64,000 nt of DNA from Doryteuthis pealeii (lineage: Eukaryota; Mollusca; Cephalopoda; Myopsida; Loliginidae), in contig CM042152.1 in the NCBI GenBank assembly GCA_023376005.1, positions 86,993,569-87,057,568 of the forward strand, in the 5' to 3' direction. Under the pieces are notes generated by a model. That model did no database searches, was not told the origin of the DNA, and worked only from the letters and a program-made list of their open reading frames with translations. Shown one piece after another: positions 54,660 through 64,000 of this stretch. A program made the translations under genes and the position numbers. Numbering within the stretch: position 1 is the first letter of the stretch; each line of letters starts with the position of its first letter.

Positions 54660-55215
54660 TTGGATTATTCAGAATATTGTCCTCATCTTTATTGTTATCT
54701 CTACAATGTTTCGGCTGATGTGCCCTCCGAACTGCTTCAGGTATTTCTTGTAAAACTTGGGAACTTTCTCTTCAAACTTGGGAAATCCTCATCTTTATTA
54801 TCTCTACAATGTTTCGGCTGATGTGCCCTCCAAACTGCTTCAGGTATTTCTTGTCAAACTTGGGAACTTTCTCTTCAAACTCGGGAAGTCCTCATCTTTA
54901 TTGTTATCTCTACAATGTTTCGGCCGATGTGCCCTCTGAACTTCTTCAGGTATTTCTTGTTGAACTTGCAAAATTTCTCTTCAAACTCTGGAACCTTCTT
55001 GTCATAATCAGGGTCCTCCACAAAACTTTGAACCCAACCCTTTATTCAATCCATGGGGGTATACTGTGCTCATTCCGCTAACCATGACTGAGTACAAGTT
55101 ATGTTAATTATTATTCTATGTTACAGTCACCAGGATTGAACCTGCAGACTAGAGATAACTTTCACTTAGAACTGTATTAATGCCTATATTATCCACTATG
55201 CCATGTGTCCAAATT
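54660..55215 (-). mobile_element. SINE-G with tandemly triplicated 3' segment
   Basis: The tRNA-like head is at the right (minus: TGGCATAGTGGATAA, B box GCAGGTTCAATCCTGG, 55210-55115). Its 3' segment occurs three times at about 105-bp spacing, with units starting at 54680, 54786 and 54889. Each unit contains a hammerhead-like core (CTGAAGA or CTGAAGC, then GCCGAAAC). Upstream GAAT...AATAAAG matches the other SINE-G copies. Confidence 0.85.
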
Positions 55216-56070
55216 GACTTTTTAAATATTATATATTCATTCTTTATTGATATTTTCCATCCTGATAGATAATTTATATACATAAAACCATGCACAAAAG
55301 AGATTTAAAATCCAAGGTTTTTACTTTGTAGATTTTTACCATACAAAGGAAAAGTTTCTTGTTTGAAATATTTGCATTCATTTCTCAGTTCTATGAATAT
55401 ATCAAATTCACTTCAGACACAAAGAAAAACATTCTAATCTTTTAAATATCTTTATGAATAAAATCCTTTAATTTCAGACACAAAGACATGAACTTTAAAG
55501 TACAAACATGTTTAGTCCAAGTGTTTCAGTGCTGCCATATCTTCTTAAAGTATTAGACAAAAATAAAGTCTTCTAAAAGTTTTAAAATTTTATCACTTAA
55601 TTTAAAGTTTGAGGGTGAATGTATAATTTAATAAGTAATGTAGATAAATAATCTGGTAATTAAAATTCAAAAAAAGATTATTAATTGCTTCATGAAATAA
55701 TATGTTTATTTTGATGATATCATTTTCATTTTCTTTAATTGCTTCATAAAAAAATATCTTTATTTTAATATTATTATTTTATGAAGAAATTAATTAAAAT
55801 AATATCTTTATTTTGATGAAATCATTTTAATTTTCTATAACTTCTTCATAGAATCTTATCTTTATTTCAATATTTTCTTTTCATTTCCCATGATGATTTT
55901 TTCAGCTTTGAGTTAAAAATATGAAATATATTGTTGGACACTCACCATATACTTACCTTCAATATAAAATTGGACAAGTAAAATGGTACAATTTAACTGT
56001 TCTGTTCCCTTCGTTTTTAGCAGCTTATTTTTAAAAGTCTGTTGATATTATGTTGCTATTTGAATTTATA
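55216..56070. other. Unclassified AT-rich DNA
   Basis: Loosely repeated TTCATAAAAAAATATCTTTA-like phrases at 55690-55870. No gene recognised. Confidence 0.45.
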
Positions 56071-56160
56071 GGGCCAGTTTATCTCAGTTGGTAGAGCGTC
56101 CCCCAAGGAACCACAAGGTTACTGGTTTGATACCTGTTGAGATTTTTGGTATATAAGGCG
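56071..56160 (+). mobile_element. SINE-A head, interrupted copy
   Basis: GGGCCAGTTTATCTCAGTTG head through to the phrase GAGATTTTTGGTATATAAGG. The body resumes at about 56458 after some 300 bp of foreign sequence. Confidence 0.75.
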
Positions 56161-56457
56161 TGTGCTAGATCATCACCCATACTTAGTATTTCATTAGAGT
56201 TCTAATATTCATAAAGGTGAGATCACATGATCTACTTCTTGGCCAATCACTTGCAGTACTCTGAGGCTGATACAATACTTAACCGACCCTACTGGTCATA
56301 ATTACTGTGACATTCATAGACGATGGACATAGGATTAAATCACTGGACCTTTACCAATATGTAGGATAGGACTTATACTCTTACCAAAGGATTCCATAAC
56401 ATAGGACTTTCTTTAAGTCCTTTTCAACTGGCCAAGGATGGCATTTAAAAACTTTAC
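56161..56457. other. Insert within SINE-A
   Basis: Unrelated to SINE-A. It shares a 33-bp phrase (ATTTCATTAGAGTTCTAATA...) with 57483-57515. Confidence 0.6.
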
Positions 56458-56633
56458 ATGTGTAGCACAGGTATCTATGTAGTAAAGTAAGGAGCTGATA
56501 GTAGGTGTGGCGCTCCACCTCAGATGCAAAAATAATTTCCTTAGTCTAGCACTAGTGAAAAGGGGATATACTCCCTCGGTGTCTGGCTGATACCAATTTT
56601 AGGCCACCCGACGACTTTACTTTTTTTATTTTT
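56458..56633 (+). mobile_element. SINE-A body, continuation
   Basis: GTGTAGCACAGGTATCTATG through GGATATACTCCCTCGG to the TTTAC tail. Confidence 0.8.
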
Positions 56634-56925
56634 ATTTATTTATTTTAGTTCAGTTATTTTTCACTTGAATATAATACAGATTCTATAAATAAGAAGTAAT
56701 TTGACATATAGCTTAACGAACACCTCAGAAGCAAAAATAATTTCCTTAATCTAGCACTAGTGAAAAGGGGATATACTCCTTCGGTGTCTAGCTGATGGGC
56801 CACCCCAACGACTTTACTTTTTTCTTTTTTTTTTTACTTATTTTAGTTCAGTTATTTCTCAATTGAATGTAATACAGATTCTATAAATAAGAAGTAATTT
56901 GACATAAAGCTTAACGAACACCTTC
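56634..56925 (+). repeat. Tandem duplication of SINE-A tail plus flank
   Basis: The SINE-A 3' part (CACCTCAGAAGCAAAAATAA...) and the following flank TTTTAGTTCAGTTATTT...GCTTAACGAACACC occur twice, spaced about 195 bp. This duplication followed the SINE insertion. Confidence 0.85.
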
Positions 56926-57121
56926 TTACAGTCTTTAAGTGAATGAAAATTAATGAGAGACACAAAGAAATCTAACAATTTCAAACAGTCAATATTAATG
57001 ATGGCTTTTACCATAAATGCGTCTTTGCAAGTTGCATAGGGCAGGCAAGATTAAAATGTCTTGCTGTGATGATTCATTGATTTGAAACATCCATAAAATC
57101 AGGCATCCTTGTAAAAGCTAG

Positions 57122-57352
57122 TTATTTATTCACATAAGTCTTGTCACATTCAGGAAACATCCTGAAGAACTGTTCCTTCATCTCTTCGATGACCAACAGG
57201 GCAGTGAAGTGGCCATCAGAGTTAATGTTGTGGAAATTCAAAGGGGAAAGATGGAACATTCAGATAGCTGTTGCCCTCCATTAATCTGGCTTGGTTATAT
57301 TTCTGCCTCTGATGACCATCTTGAAGAGGAACAGCAATATCAAAACGGAGGC
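57122..57352 (-). pseudogene. Exon-like coding segment with one frameshift, unidentified
   Basis: The minus strand reads LRFDIAVPLQDGHQRQKYNQ, ARLMEGNSYLNVPSFP, then in the next frame NFHNINSDGHFTALLVIEEM, KEQFFRMFPECDKTYVNK and a stop (57122-57124). The two frames join near 57240. An acceptor-like CATTTAG precedes it (57359-57353). Balanced composition and charged, aromatic-rich text suggest a once-functional exon or retrocopy. The sequence on the right is AT-rich with no frame. I do not recognise the family. The frameshift could also be a sequencing error. Confidence 0.45.
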
Positions 57353-58079
57353 CTAAATGACACTAGCAATTAGACGTTACCATATTTTGCTATCATATTT
57401 CAAGCCATTAACTCTATAATTATTGACGATGGCGTCTGTCACTTTTTAGATAAATGCAAACTTTCAACACGCATACTCTACATTTCATTAGAGTTCTAAT
57501 ATTCATAAAGGTGCCAATAATTCAAATATATCTACTTATTATCAGCCCAGATTATCAGGGCCAACCATTTCCTGTTGAGTTCAGCAATAAAATATAAGGA
57601 CGTACAAATGCTTGTAGATTTAATGTGATAAGAAACACTTTGCCACCAGATTATATGTTTTAGAGAGTTTAGATTTCTTTCTTTCTTTCTTTCTTCTTTC
57701 AAATAAAAATGTAGTAAAATCAGGGATAATAAACTTGCTAGGGCATAAAGCCTCCCGCAGTACAAATGAGATAACCCAGCAGTGCATGGATTATATTCCA
57801 AGATCCTCATTCACACTAGTAGACTTTATTATCTTGACAGTCCTGACCAAAATCTCTGTTTTATTTAATGCTGGTAAGATTATCATGCAATAATTAATTG
57901 TCTCCACTTTTATGTCCCGATTCCTGGCTTCAGAGCAAAGAGTAGTATCTGTCAGATTTATATGAACAATTTAGAAAGGGAAGGTATCTTTCTTCAAACT
58001 TTTTCTCAGAAAACAGAGTTCACATGTTTTAAACAAAATGGAGACCTCTCCACACTGGATAGTATTGAGGTCAGTTAGT

Positions 58080-58660
58080 CTACCCAAGATTCTGAAATTA
58101 GTAGACCGATTTACACCTAGGTAGCAATATCTCATCAACAGAAAGTGATGTCAATATACACATAGGAAAGGCATGGACTGCTATAGACAGATTATTGATC
58201 CTATGGAAATCTGATTTCTCTAATAAGATAAAGCAATAATTCTTCCAAGCTGTAGCCATGTCAGTGATCCTGTATGGCTGCACCACTTGAGCTTTAATGA
58301 AATGCTTGGAGAAAAAGCTAGATGATAGTTCCACAAGGGTGCTGTGGGCTATTTTGAACAAATCTTGGAAGCAACACCCCATGAAAAAGCAGCTGTACAG
58401 TCACTTACCTCCTATCACAGAAACCAAGTAAGATGAACAAGACATGCTGGATTAATAGGACAAACTCATAAGTCATGTTCTCTTATGAACTCCTACACAT
58501 GGACACTCAGCCTAGGTTGACCAGCAAAAACTGACATTGATCAGTTCTGTGCGGATACTGGATGCTGTGCGGAGGACTTGCCAGGAGCAATGACCAATAG
58601 GGACAGGTGCAAGAGAAAGTCATGGGAATCCCTGCAGTTAGCATGACATTTTGATGATTA
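58080..58660 (+). pseudogene. LINE-R ORF C-terminal remnant
   Basis: Plus-strand translation with several stops gives SDVNIHIGKAWTAIDRL, FFQAVAMSVILYGCTT, CLEKKLDDSSTRVLWAILNK, SWKQHPMKKQLYSHLPPIT and LLxTPTHGHSA. In another frame come VRILDAVRRTCQEQ and a tail matching 53160-53277. The order is that of the region following the RT palm in RTE/CR1-like ORFs. The catalytic part is not included. It is decayed by stops and at least one frameshift. Confidence 0.75.
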
Positions 58661-59344
58661 TTTTATGTTTATTCAGAGTTAATTTCAAGGCAGGCAGAAC
58701 TTTTTTCATTCATCACAATCAAGACTGGTTCTTCATTTCTTCACGGCAAAATAATTAGACAGAAATACCTGATATCATATAACTATGTACAAAGAAACTA
58801 TATGAAACATGTAAATGGTCATTCCATGTCAATTCACATTACACCACTCACCGAATTACTTGAAATTTGGCACAAATGTTCCCCTTCATAAATTAGGAAA
58901 GTGCGCCAAATTAATTTGTGTTAAACCTTACCGTTCCGATTTTAGACGGGGAGGCGGTTATAATTTTCCTATTAAATTAAGGCCATGCGGTGTCGCCGAT
59001 TCTCAGTGTTTTTTTTTTTAAATTTTAAAAAATACTTCCATGCATTCAATATTTCTGACATTTGGTATATAGGGCAAATAAGGACTGTAGAATTAAAACC
59101 TTATATTTTAACCCTATACCTGATAGAAAATTTTATTTTGCTGACCCAAATGCATGACTCAAAATCAACAACTTCTATAAATTGTATGTTCATATTTATA
59201 TGAACATACAATATATGCAATTCCCTAACCTCTACGTATGAAATAACCCCATATGAGTTGATATGCTGTTAAAATCAATCAATCACTCATAGATAAACAC
59301 CCGATTGAAGTGATATATTAACTATCAACTAAAAAGTCAACAAA
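58661..59344. other. Unclassified DNA
   Basis: Small open frames (58815-59021 and others) without recognised similarity. A 14-bp inverted phrase ATTGTATGTTCATA / TATGAACATACAAT is at 59180-59211. Confidence 0.4.
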
Positions 59345-59660
59345 GCCTACAATTGGTTGATTGATCGATTTTAATGACATGTCAACCCATCTAGGGTTAT
59401 TTTATGTCTAAAGGTTAGGGAATTGCATTCATTGTATGTTCATATTCCCATTTTTTGTGAACTTGTTTCTTAAGAGTTTTTTTTCTTTTTTTGCACATGC
59501 ACCTATCAAATATGAATCATTTTTAAAGAGATCTATTTGACCCATAGACAGGACACTACCAAGTACCAACACTCCAGGTTGAGTTGACCTGGAAGTAATG
59601 ACAATGAAGGGACACTCCACAGATTTCCAAACTGAAGACTCCCTATGAGATGTTTTAGTT
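59345..59660 (-). mobile_element. LINE-C-related 3' end, subfamily 2
   Basis: Shares AACCCATCTAGGGTTATTTTATG and ACCAACACTCCAGGTTGAGT with 34736-34995 in the same order. T-rich tail (59345-59375) at the left. Confidence 0.6.
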
Positions 59661-59754
59661 TCATATCCTGGACACCCTTTTTAAATGGATATTATCCCTC
59701 TGCAGGAGATACAATCAGCATATTCAAAGTCCCACAAACTGGGTTAAGAGCAAA

Positions 59755-59845
59755 TTTGTATTATTTGGACTATTGTCCTCATCTTTATTGTTAGTATCAA
59801 TAAAGATGAGAACAATAGTCTGAATAATCCAAATAACAGTTCTAT
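59755..59845. mobile_element. SINE-G 3' ends in inverted pair
   Basis: TATTTGGACTATTGTCCTCA and its complement form a short palindrome centred near 59797. Confidence 0.7.
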
Positions 59846-60066
59846 TCCTGGTCAAAGCTGTTTGCCTTTCACATAGTGCTAATAAGCTTCCGAAAGGTAT
59901 GAATCCAATTCCCTCCAGCTATGGGTAAATAGCAGGGCAGACTGGGCTCTTTAACCATGGCAAGGTAACCAGTCTAGGAGAAGGAAAACTCTGAATTCAA
60001 AACTTTGCTTGAAGAAATTGACTTTGTGTCACATCCTGCTTATGCAGAGGGGTTGGTAAATATATA
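59846..60066 (+). mobile_element. SINE-B copy, 5' truncated
   Basis: Begins in the body (TGGTCAAAGCTGTTTGCC); tail GCAGAGGGGTTGGTAAATATA is complete. Confidence 0.85.
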
Positions 60067-61372
60067 TGACTAATAAATAATCTGCTATCAAAAGAAATAG
60101 TAACAGAATAAGATCAGTGAGAATTGTAAGGTTCCACCAATCAATATTTATTTTTACTACTCACCCAACTACTTATATGGTTGTTAGAGCAAAGAGCAAA
60201 TAAATTAGTGAACCAAATGCATTAAACTGACAAAGAGCACTGTACTTTCTGGTTTATCATCTGAGGCCAATCCCAAGGGCAGGAAAGATCTTTCCAGAAA
60301 GTATTTCCCAAGTCACCTGATCCCTTTAATGGTATCTCCTCTCCTCTCTATTTATGCAGATCAGAAGATGCAGATTCATTACAAAGGATGCAAGGATGGT
60401 TTGGCAGGGATTGGATTTGTCAAGAATAAACCACCTCAATTTTTTGGCATAGATATGGGCTGATGGACACACTCAACACTGGGTCAATCTCATCAATGTG
60501 AGGTTGCATGTTTATTATACTTGTAACAAAGGAAAACAACAAGTAAAAAAATGCAAGACAATCGAAAAGTCAGAGATGTTAAAGGTGGGAGAAGAAATCT
60601 TTAAAGCTATGAAAGACAATTTGAAACAGATGATTGAAAAACAAAACATCATGATCCCTTGGGCAAGAATTCTTGCTTTAAAAAATGTGGAATACAAAAA
60701 GAGAAGAAGATTCAAAACAAGAATTGAAAGAGCAACCCCCCCCCTTTTTGTAGACTATGTTGAATAAACATATCTACTAAAATAAATACACAATAAATTC
60801 ACCAAATACATACTAATCAAATTAAAGACTTTACTAAAAACTTAAGAATACAAAGAAATCTATATAATACTAGTGTTCCTAAAAAAATATGAGTGTTATC
60901 ATCTTGCAACACCTCCTGGTTAAAGATGAGATAGTCCAAATTGTCCAAGATTAAATGCAAAAATGTAAATCCTGATTATCTGGTATTGCTTATCTGTCGA
61001 ATTCTTATTCATTATGAGTGCCATCATCTCAACTAAATAATGGACCCTTCCATTTTTATTATAAATAAATAAAAAAAAATAAAAAAAAGCCCATGCCACA
61101 CAGAAAAAATATAAGAAAGATAGAGAAAAGATAGAGAGAGGGGGTGAGCACATGGTAGCGATTATACTAATGCTTTTTAATCAATTTTTCTGTTTCTGTG
61201 CTGAGTAAATAAGGTTCTCTTGTTTCAAATGTCTATTGTTGGCATTTGTTAGACAGATTCAGAGTTTCATATTTTGTCATAGATGTATGCCTGGTGATCA
61301 GTTTTTTTTTTTTACTTTGGCATTCAGATTATGAGGATGAACCAAGTACTTCATAATCAGACATTTAGTTTA
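60067..61372. other. Unclassified DNA; 89-codon frame at 60498-60767
   Basis: The plus-strand frame 60498-60767 is lysine-rich (KGKQQVKKCKTIEKSEMLKV, IMIPWARILALKNVEYKKRR). It starts inside non-coding-looking DNA and has no recognised family. I treat it as chance. Confidence 0.35.
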
Positions 61373-61662
61373 GAGGCATGTGGTGTAATGGTTATCATTG
61401 TAGGAAATAGACTCAGCAATCTGAGTTCAAATCCTGGATGAGGCAGTTTTCATTTCACATAGTGCTAATATCCTTTAGAAAGGTATGCATCCATCTATTC
61501 TCCTTCCAGCTATGGGTAAACAGTAGGGTAGACTGGGCTCTTTAACATTAATTTGGCAACCAGTCTAGGAGAAAGAAAACTCTGGATTCAAACCTGTTAA
61601 ATTTCACTTAAGAAATTGACCTTGTGTCACATCTTGCTGGAGGGGTTGGTAAATGCATATAA
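61373..61662 (+). mobile_element. SINE-B copy, full length
   Basis: GGCATGTGGTGTAATGGTTA head, GAGTTCAAATCCTGG B box, body and tail GGAGGGGTTGGTAAATGC. Confidence 0.92.
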
Positions 61663-61796
61663 CCAGACAATTAGATAACAGCTGAATTTTGATCTGAAAT
61701 TCTCATTGTAAAATGTTCTATACTAAATTCACTGTCATTCTATATGATTAACAGTGAATTTAGTATAGTAAAAACATTTTTTTCTATCAAACTACC

Positions 61797-61862
61797 GCTA
61801 CGAATCTAAAAATTTATGACCCACCAAGGTTGATATGCCGTAAAACAAAGCAAACAAAAAAA
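61797..61862 (+). mobile_element. LINE-C 3' terminus fragment
   Basis: ATGACCCACCAAGGTTGATATGCCG followed by the CAAA-rich tail. Only the last 60 bases are present. Confidence 0.75.
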
Positions 61863-62020
61863 GAGAAACTATGTTTATAAGTAATTCTTTGAAGTGTAAA
61901 ATAAACACTTTATTAAGCAGTAGACTTATTGACGTACCTATATATCTGGAATATAAAAATGTTTTCAGCATGCTCTTTTTTTAACTAAGGACTGAATCCC
62001 TCTTTTGCTGAACCTTTTAT

Positions 62021-62336
62021 TGTTACATAATCATTTAGATACCTAATGATTATGACAATAGTGTAGAAATCATATTAGTGCAGCTGATGGCCTTGAGAGT
62101 GAGTGACAACGTTTGACCTCACTCTGACCTTGCGTTCTGGGGATGATCGTGAGAATCGGAAGCCGATAGAAGCCCCTTTCCGGTTTAAGGTGTAAGTTAG
62201 TCAGTTAGACAGTTAGAACTTAGAAGCCAAGCTAGCAAGATGTGAGTCTCCGCGCTCATTGTCTGGTCTGGGGGTTTATGGAATAAAGTAACATCATCGT
62301 AAATCGAAGTCTTGTTGTTATTACTAAAAGCTAACA
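62021..62336 (+). mobile_element. LTR-like block with retroelement leader
   Basis: TGTTACATAATC to AGCTAACA (316 bp), GC-richer than its surroundings, with an AATAAAG signal (62282). The 194 bp that follow end in a leader phrase ATATAACATATAGATATATA-GTGCCGG shared with 30655-30700. The LTR body is not the same as LTR-H, although it starts alike. Confidence 0.55.
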
Positions 62337-63131
62337 ATGACACAAGGCTTCAGATAAGAAATGATCCCCAACAGCGACCAGACCCAGAATCCCCAGATAA
62401 GAAAGACCAGACCAAGAAAGACGATAGAAGATATACAGATCCGGCCAGAGAGTAGACGACAAGAATAAGAAGTAAAAGAGAAGTATATAACATATAGATA
62501 TATAGTGCCGGTAAAGGCTACGCAACATGCAATAATCATGTCCCAAAAAGTATTCATTCAATTCATTTCACTTTTTTTAAACTCTAAACCATTTTCTAAG
62601 AGTTAACGATCTGGGACATTTTGGGGGACCCAGCAATTTGATTATCAGGTGGTTTGGGGCGCCCAGGTATATAAAGAATTAAATTTTGAAAAAACAAACA
62701 AAAAAAACGCGTGTAACTTTTGCACATGACTAATATTAAATGGCTCCTGCCTAATTGCTTATCTTCAATTCATCTCAGTCTTGGTGCTTTGCTCATACTA
62801 AAACTGACTTACACTGTAATACATTTATAGGATATATCAAATTATTGCATCAAAGAGTTTTATGTTGTGATGCAATTTGTTTACTGCCATATTAACTCTG
62901 TAGAAGAGTCTCCAAATGAATATCAATGAACTAGTTGCATTTGATCTTGTGCAGTGAATAATGTAGACTAACAATCACAGTGTTATTTTGTGCTGTGTCC
63001 GAGGAATTTCTCTATCTGCATGTCAGTTGTGAATTGATGGTCTATAAAATGCTTTTAAACATTATGCCAAAAACACAATCATCAAAAAGCAAACCAAATC
63101 TATAACAAGGTGGGACAAAGATTAACAAACT
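62337..63131. other. Leader then unclassified DNA
   Basis: 62337-62530 is purine-rich retroelement leader. The remainder has no recognised feature. Confidence 0.45.
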
Positions 63132-63368
63132 TTAGAATAATCATACGAAGTTCAATTACCGTAGAATTGGTAAGACAAGGCAACAAGTAATCGTAACCCA
63201 ATACAGATCTAACCTTGTTGCAATCCTACTGCAGAATGCCAGAGTATTTATGAAGCCTCATAACATCATGGAAACCAAGCAGCTAATCAGGACTCAAGGA
63301 ATGGAATTACCCAAATACATGAATAGACTATTCTTGTTCCATATGTAACAGCTGTCTTGTTGACTTCA
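63132..63368 (+). mobile_element. LTR-D copy, partly deleted at its 3' end
   Basis: Starts TAGAATAATCATACG and ends TTGACTTCA. It lacks the final SINE-like AACCAACAG block of other copies. Confidence 0.7.
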
Positions 63369-63386
63369 CCATCTAGAATAAACTCA

Positions 63387-63663
63387 GCCCACGCCGGGGG
63401 TCCAGTGGCTTCGGCCCTGGATCTTTACGAGTTAATAGTGTCGATCCCAGAGGGCTATCCCCCCAGGCAACACCTGCCCCCTCGATTTAAAGGGGCAGAG
63501 CTGGGTTTATTGCCCAGTGCCTGAGGCGCCCCCTTGAGGGGGAATGCCGACGGGATCGACGCAATTTTTCACCTGCCACTCCATGAGCTTCGGCTTGTGG
63601 GTGGTCCCACGTTAATAGGGACTTTGTGCCTGACCCGTACAAGTGGGGTACGCGGTAAATACT
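63387..63663 (+). mobile_element. GC-rich 277-bp insertion with perfect 16-bp TSD
   Basis: ATCTAGAATAAACTCA occurs at 63371-63386 and 63664-63679. The insert contains GCTTCGGCTTGTGGGTGGTC, is much richer in GC than its surroundings, and has no poly(A); it ends GCGGTAAATACT. The TSD length indicates target-primed reverse transcription. Most likely the 3' end of a 5'-truncated LINE or a SINE; neither confirmed. Confidence 0.75.
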
Positions 63664-63719
63664 ATCTAGAATAAACTCATCTTTTGGAATACTTTGTGTT
63701 TTTTTATTTTTTCTATCGA

Positions 63720-63758
63720 TCTATATATATATATTATATATATATATATATATATATC
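63720..63758. repeat. (TA)n microsatellite
   Basis: About 18 TA units with one TAT interruption. Confidence 0.95.
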
Positions 63759-63791
63759 CTGAATTACAATGATACAAGAAACATTTTAAGC

Positions 63792-64000
63792 AGGTTTGGT
63801 TTTACGGCATATCAACCTCAGTGGGTCATTTAATGCCGATAAAGTTTTGAAATAAATTCAATTCTTAATGGATAATACAATTTTTTTATAAATACATTTT
63901 TCTATTTAACCCATAGATGGACCCTAACATGTACTACCACTCCGGGTCAGAGTGGACCAGGGAGCAATGGTGATAAAGGGGTGCTCCACATTCCCCAAAC
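63792..64000 (-). mobile_element. LINE-C 3' end, runs off the window
   Basis: Near-identical to 12205-12410 in the same orientation, so a young subfamily. Truncated by the window edge. Confidence 0.9.

Noticed and set aside
1..64000. Intact host protein-coding gene
   Set aside because: No long frame, no chain of exon-like segments with compatible splice sites. Only two isolated exon-like pieces were found.

Overview
This is AT-rich, intron-scale or intergenic DNA from an animal nuclear genome. It has no operons, no ribosome binding sites and no intact protein-coding gene. Long (TA)n, (TG)n and (GA)n microsatellites, tRNA-derived SINEs with A and B boxes, mariner, hAT and Helitron relics, several LTR families and Penelope-like retroelements all point to a metazoan. 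The RT and GIY-YIG remnants resemble those I know from lophotrochozoans, so a mollusc is my best guess, held loosely. I cannot name the species.

Layout. 0-10 kb: a SINE-A, a 301-bp LTR (722-1022) whose leader carries a 31-bp minisatellite, Helitron copy 1, a SINE-B with a satellite unit, a 39-bp minisatellite, a very young non-coding LTR element (6332-8351), and LINE 3' ends with target-site duplications (TSDs). 10-20 kb: SINE-A, a hAT-type MITE (11500-11952), a LINE fragment inserted in an older repeat, a 336-bp palindrome with two hammerhead-like motifs (14242-14577), an LTR followed by a reverse-transcribed tRNA-Ser copy (15206-15556), Helitron copy 2, and Penelope-like GIY-YIG and RT remnants (17640-20475). 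20-33 kb: two palindromes, a SINE nested in a SINE, a mariner split by an LTR element (26749-27935), Helitron copy 3, an LTR, a 50-bp satellite, and a tRNA-like plus hammerhead unit. 33-50 kb: SINE-B copies, LINE C-terminal remnants, a 625-bp LTR, the best hammerhead motif (about 40871-40916), a second hammerhead pair (43074-43150), a three-copy tandem with embedded microsatellites, and a probable solo LTR. 50-64 kb: a second copy of the first LTR, an inverted-repeat hammerhead unit, LINE tails, a tandemly triplicated SINE-G segment, a frameshifted exon-like segment, and a GC-rich insertion with a 16-bp TSD.

The unifying theme is retroelement RNA biology. At least four distinct sequence families carry hammerhead self-cleaving ribozyme cores, most lie next to (TA)n tracts and several are in inverted pairs. 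The same window holds Penelope-like RT and GIY-YIG remnants, the retroelement class already known to carry hammerhead motifs. Two short minus-strand segments (44581-44749 and 57122-57352) look like terminal exons of unidentified genes. All identifications were made by eye from the sequence and from remembered family features; no database search was run.
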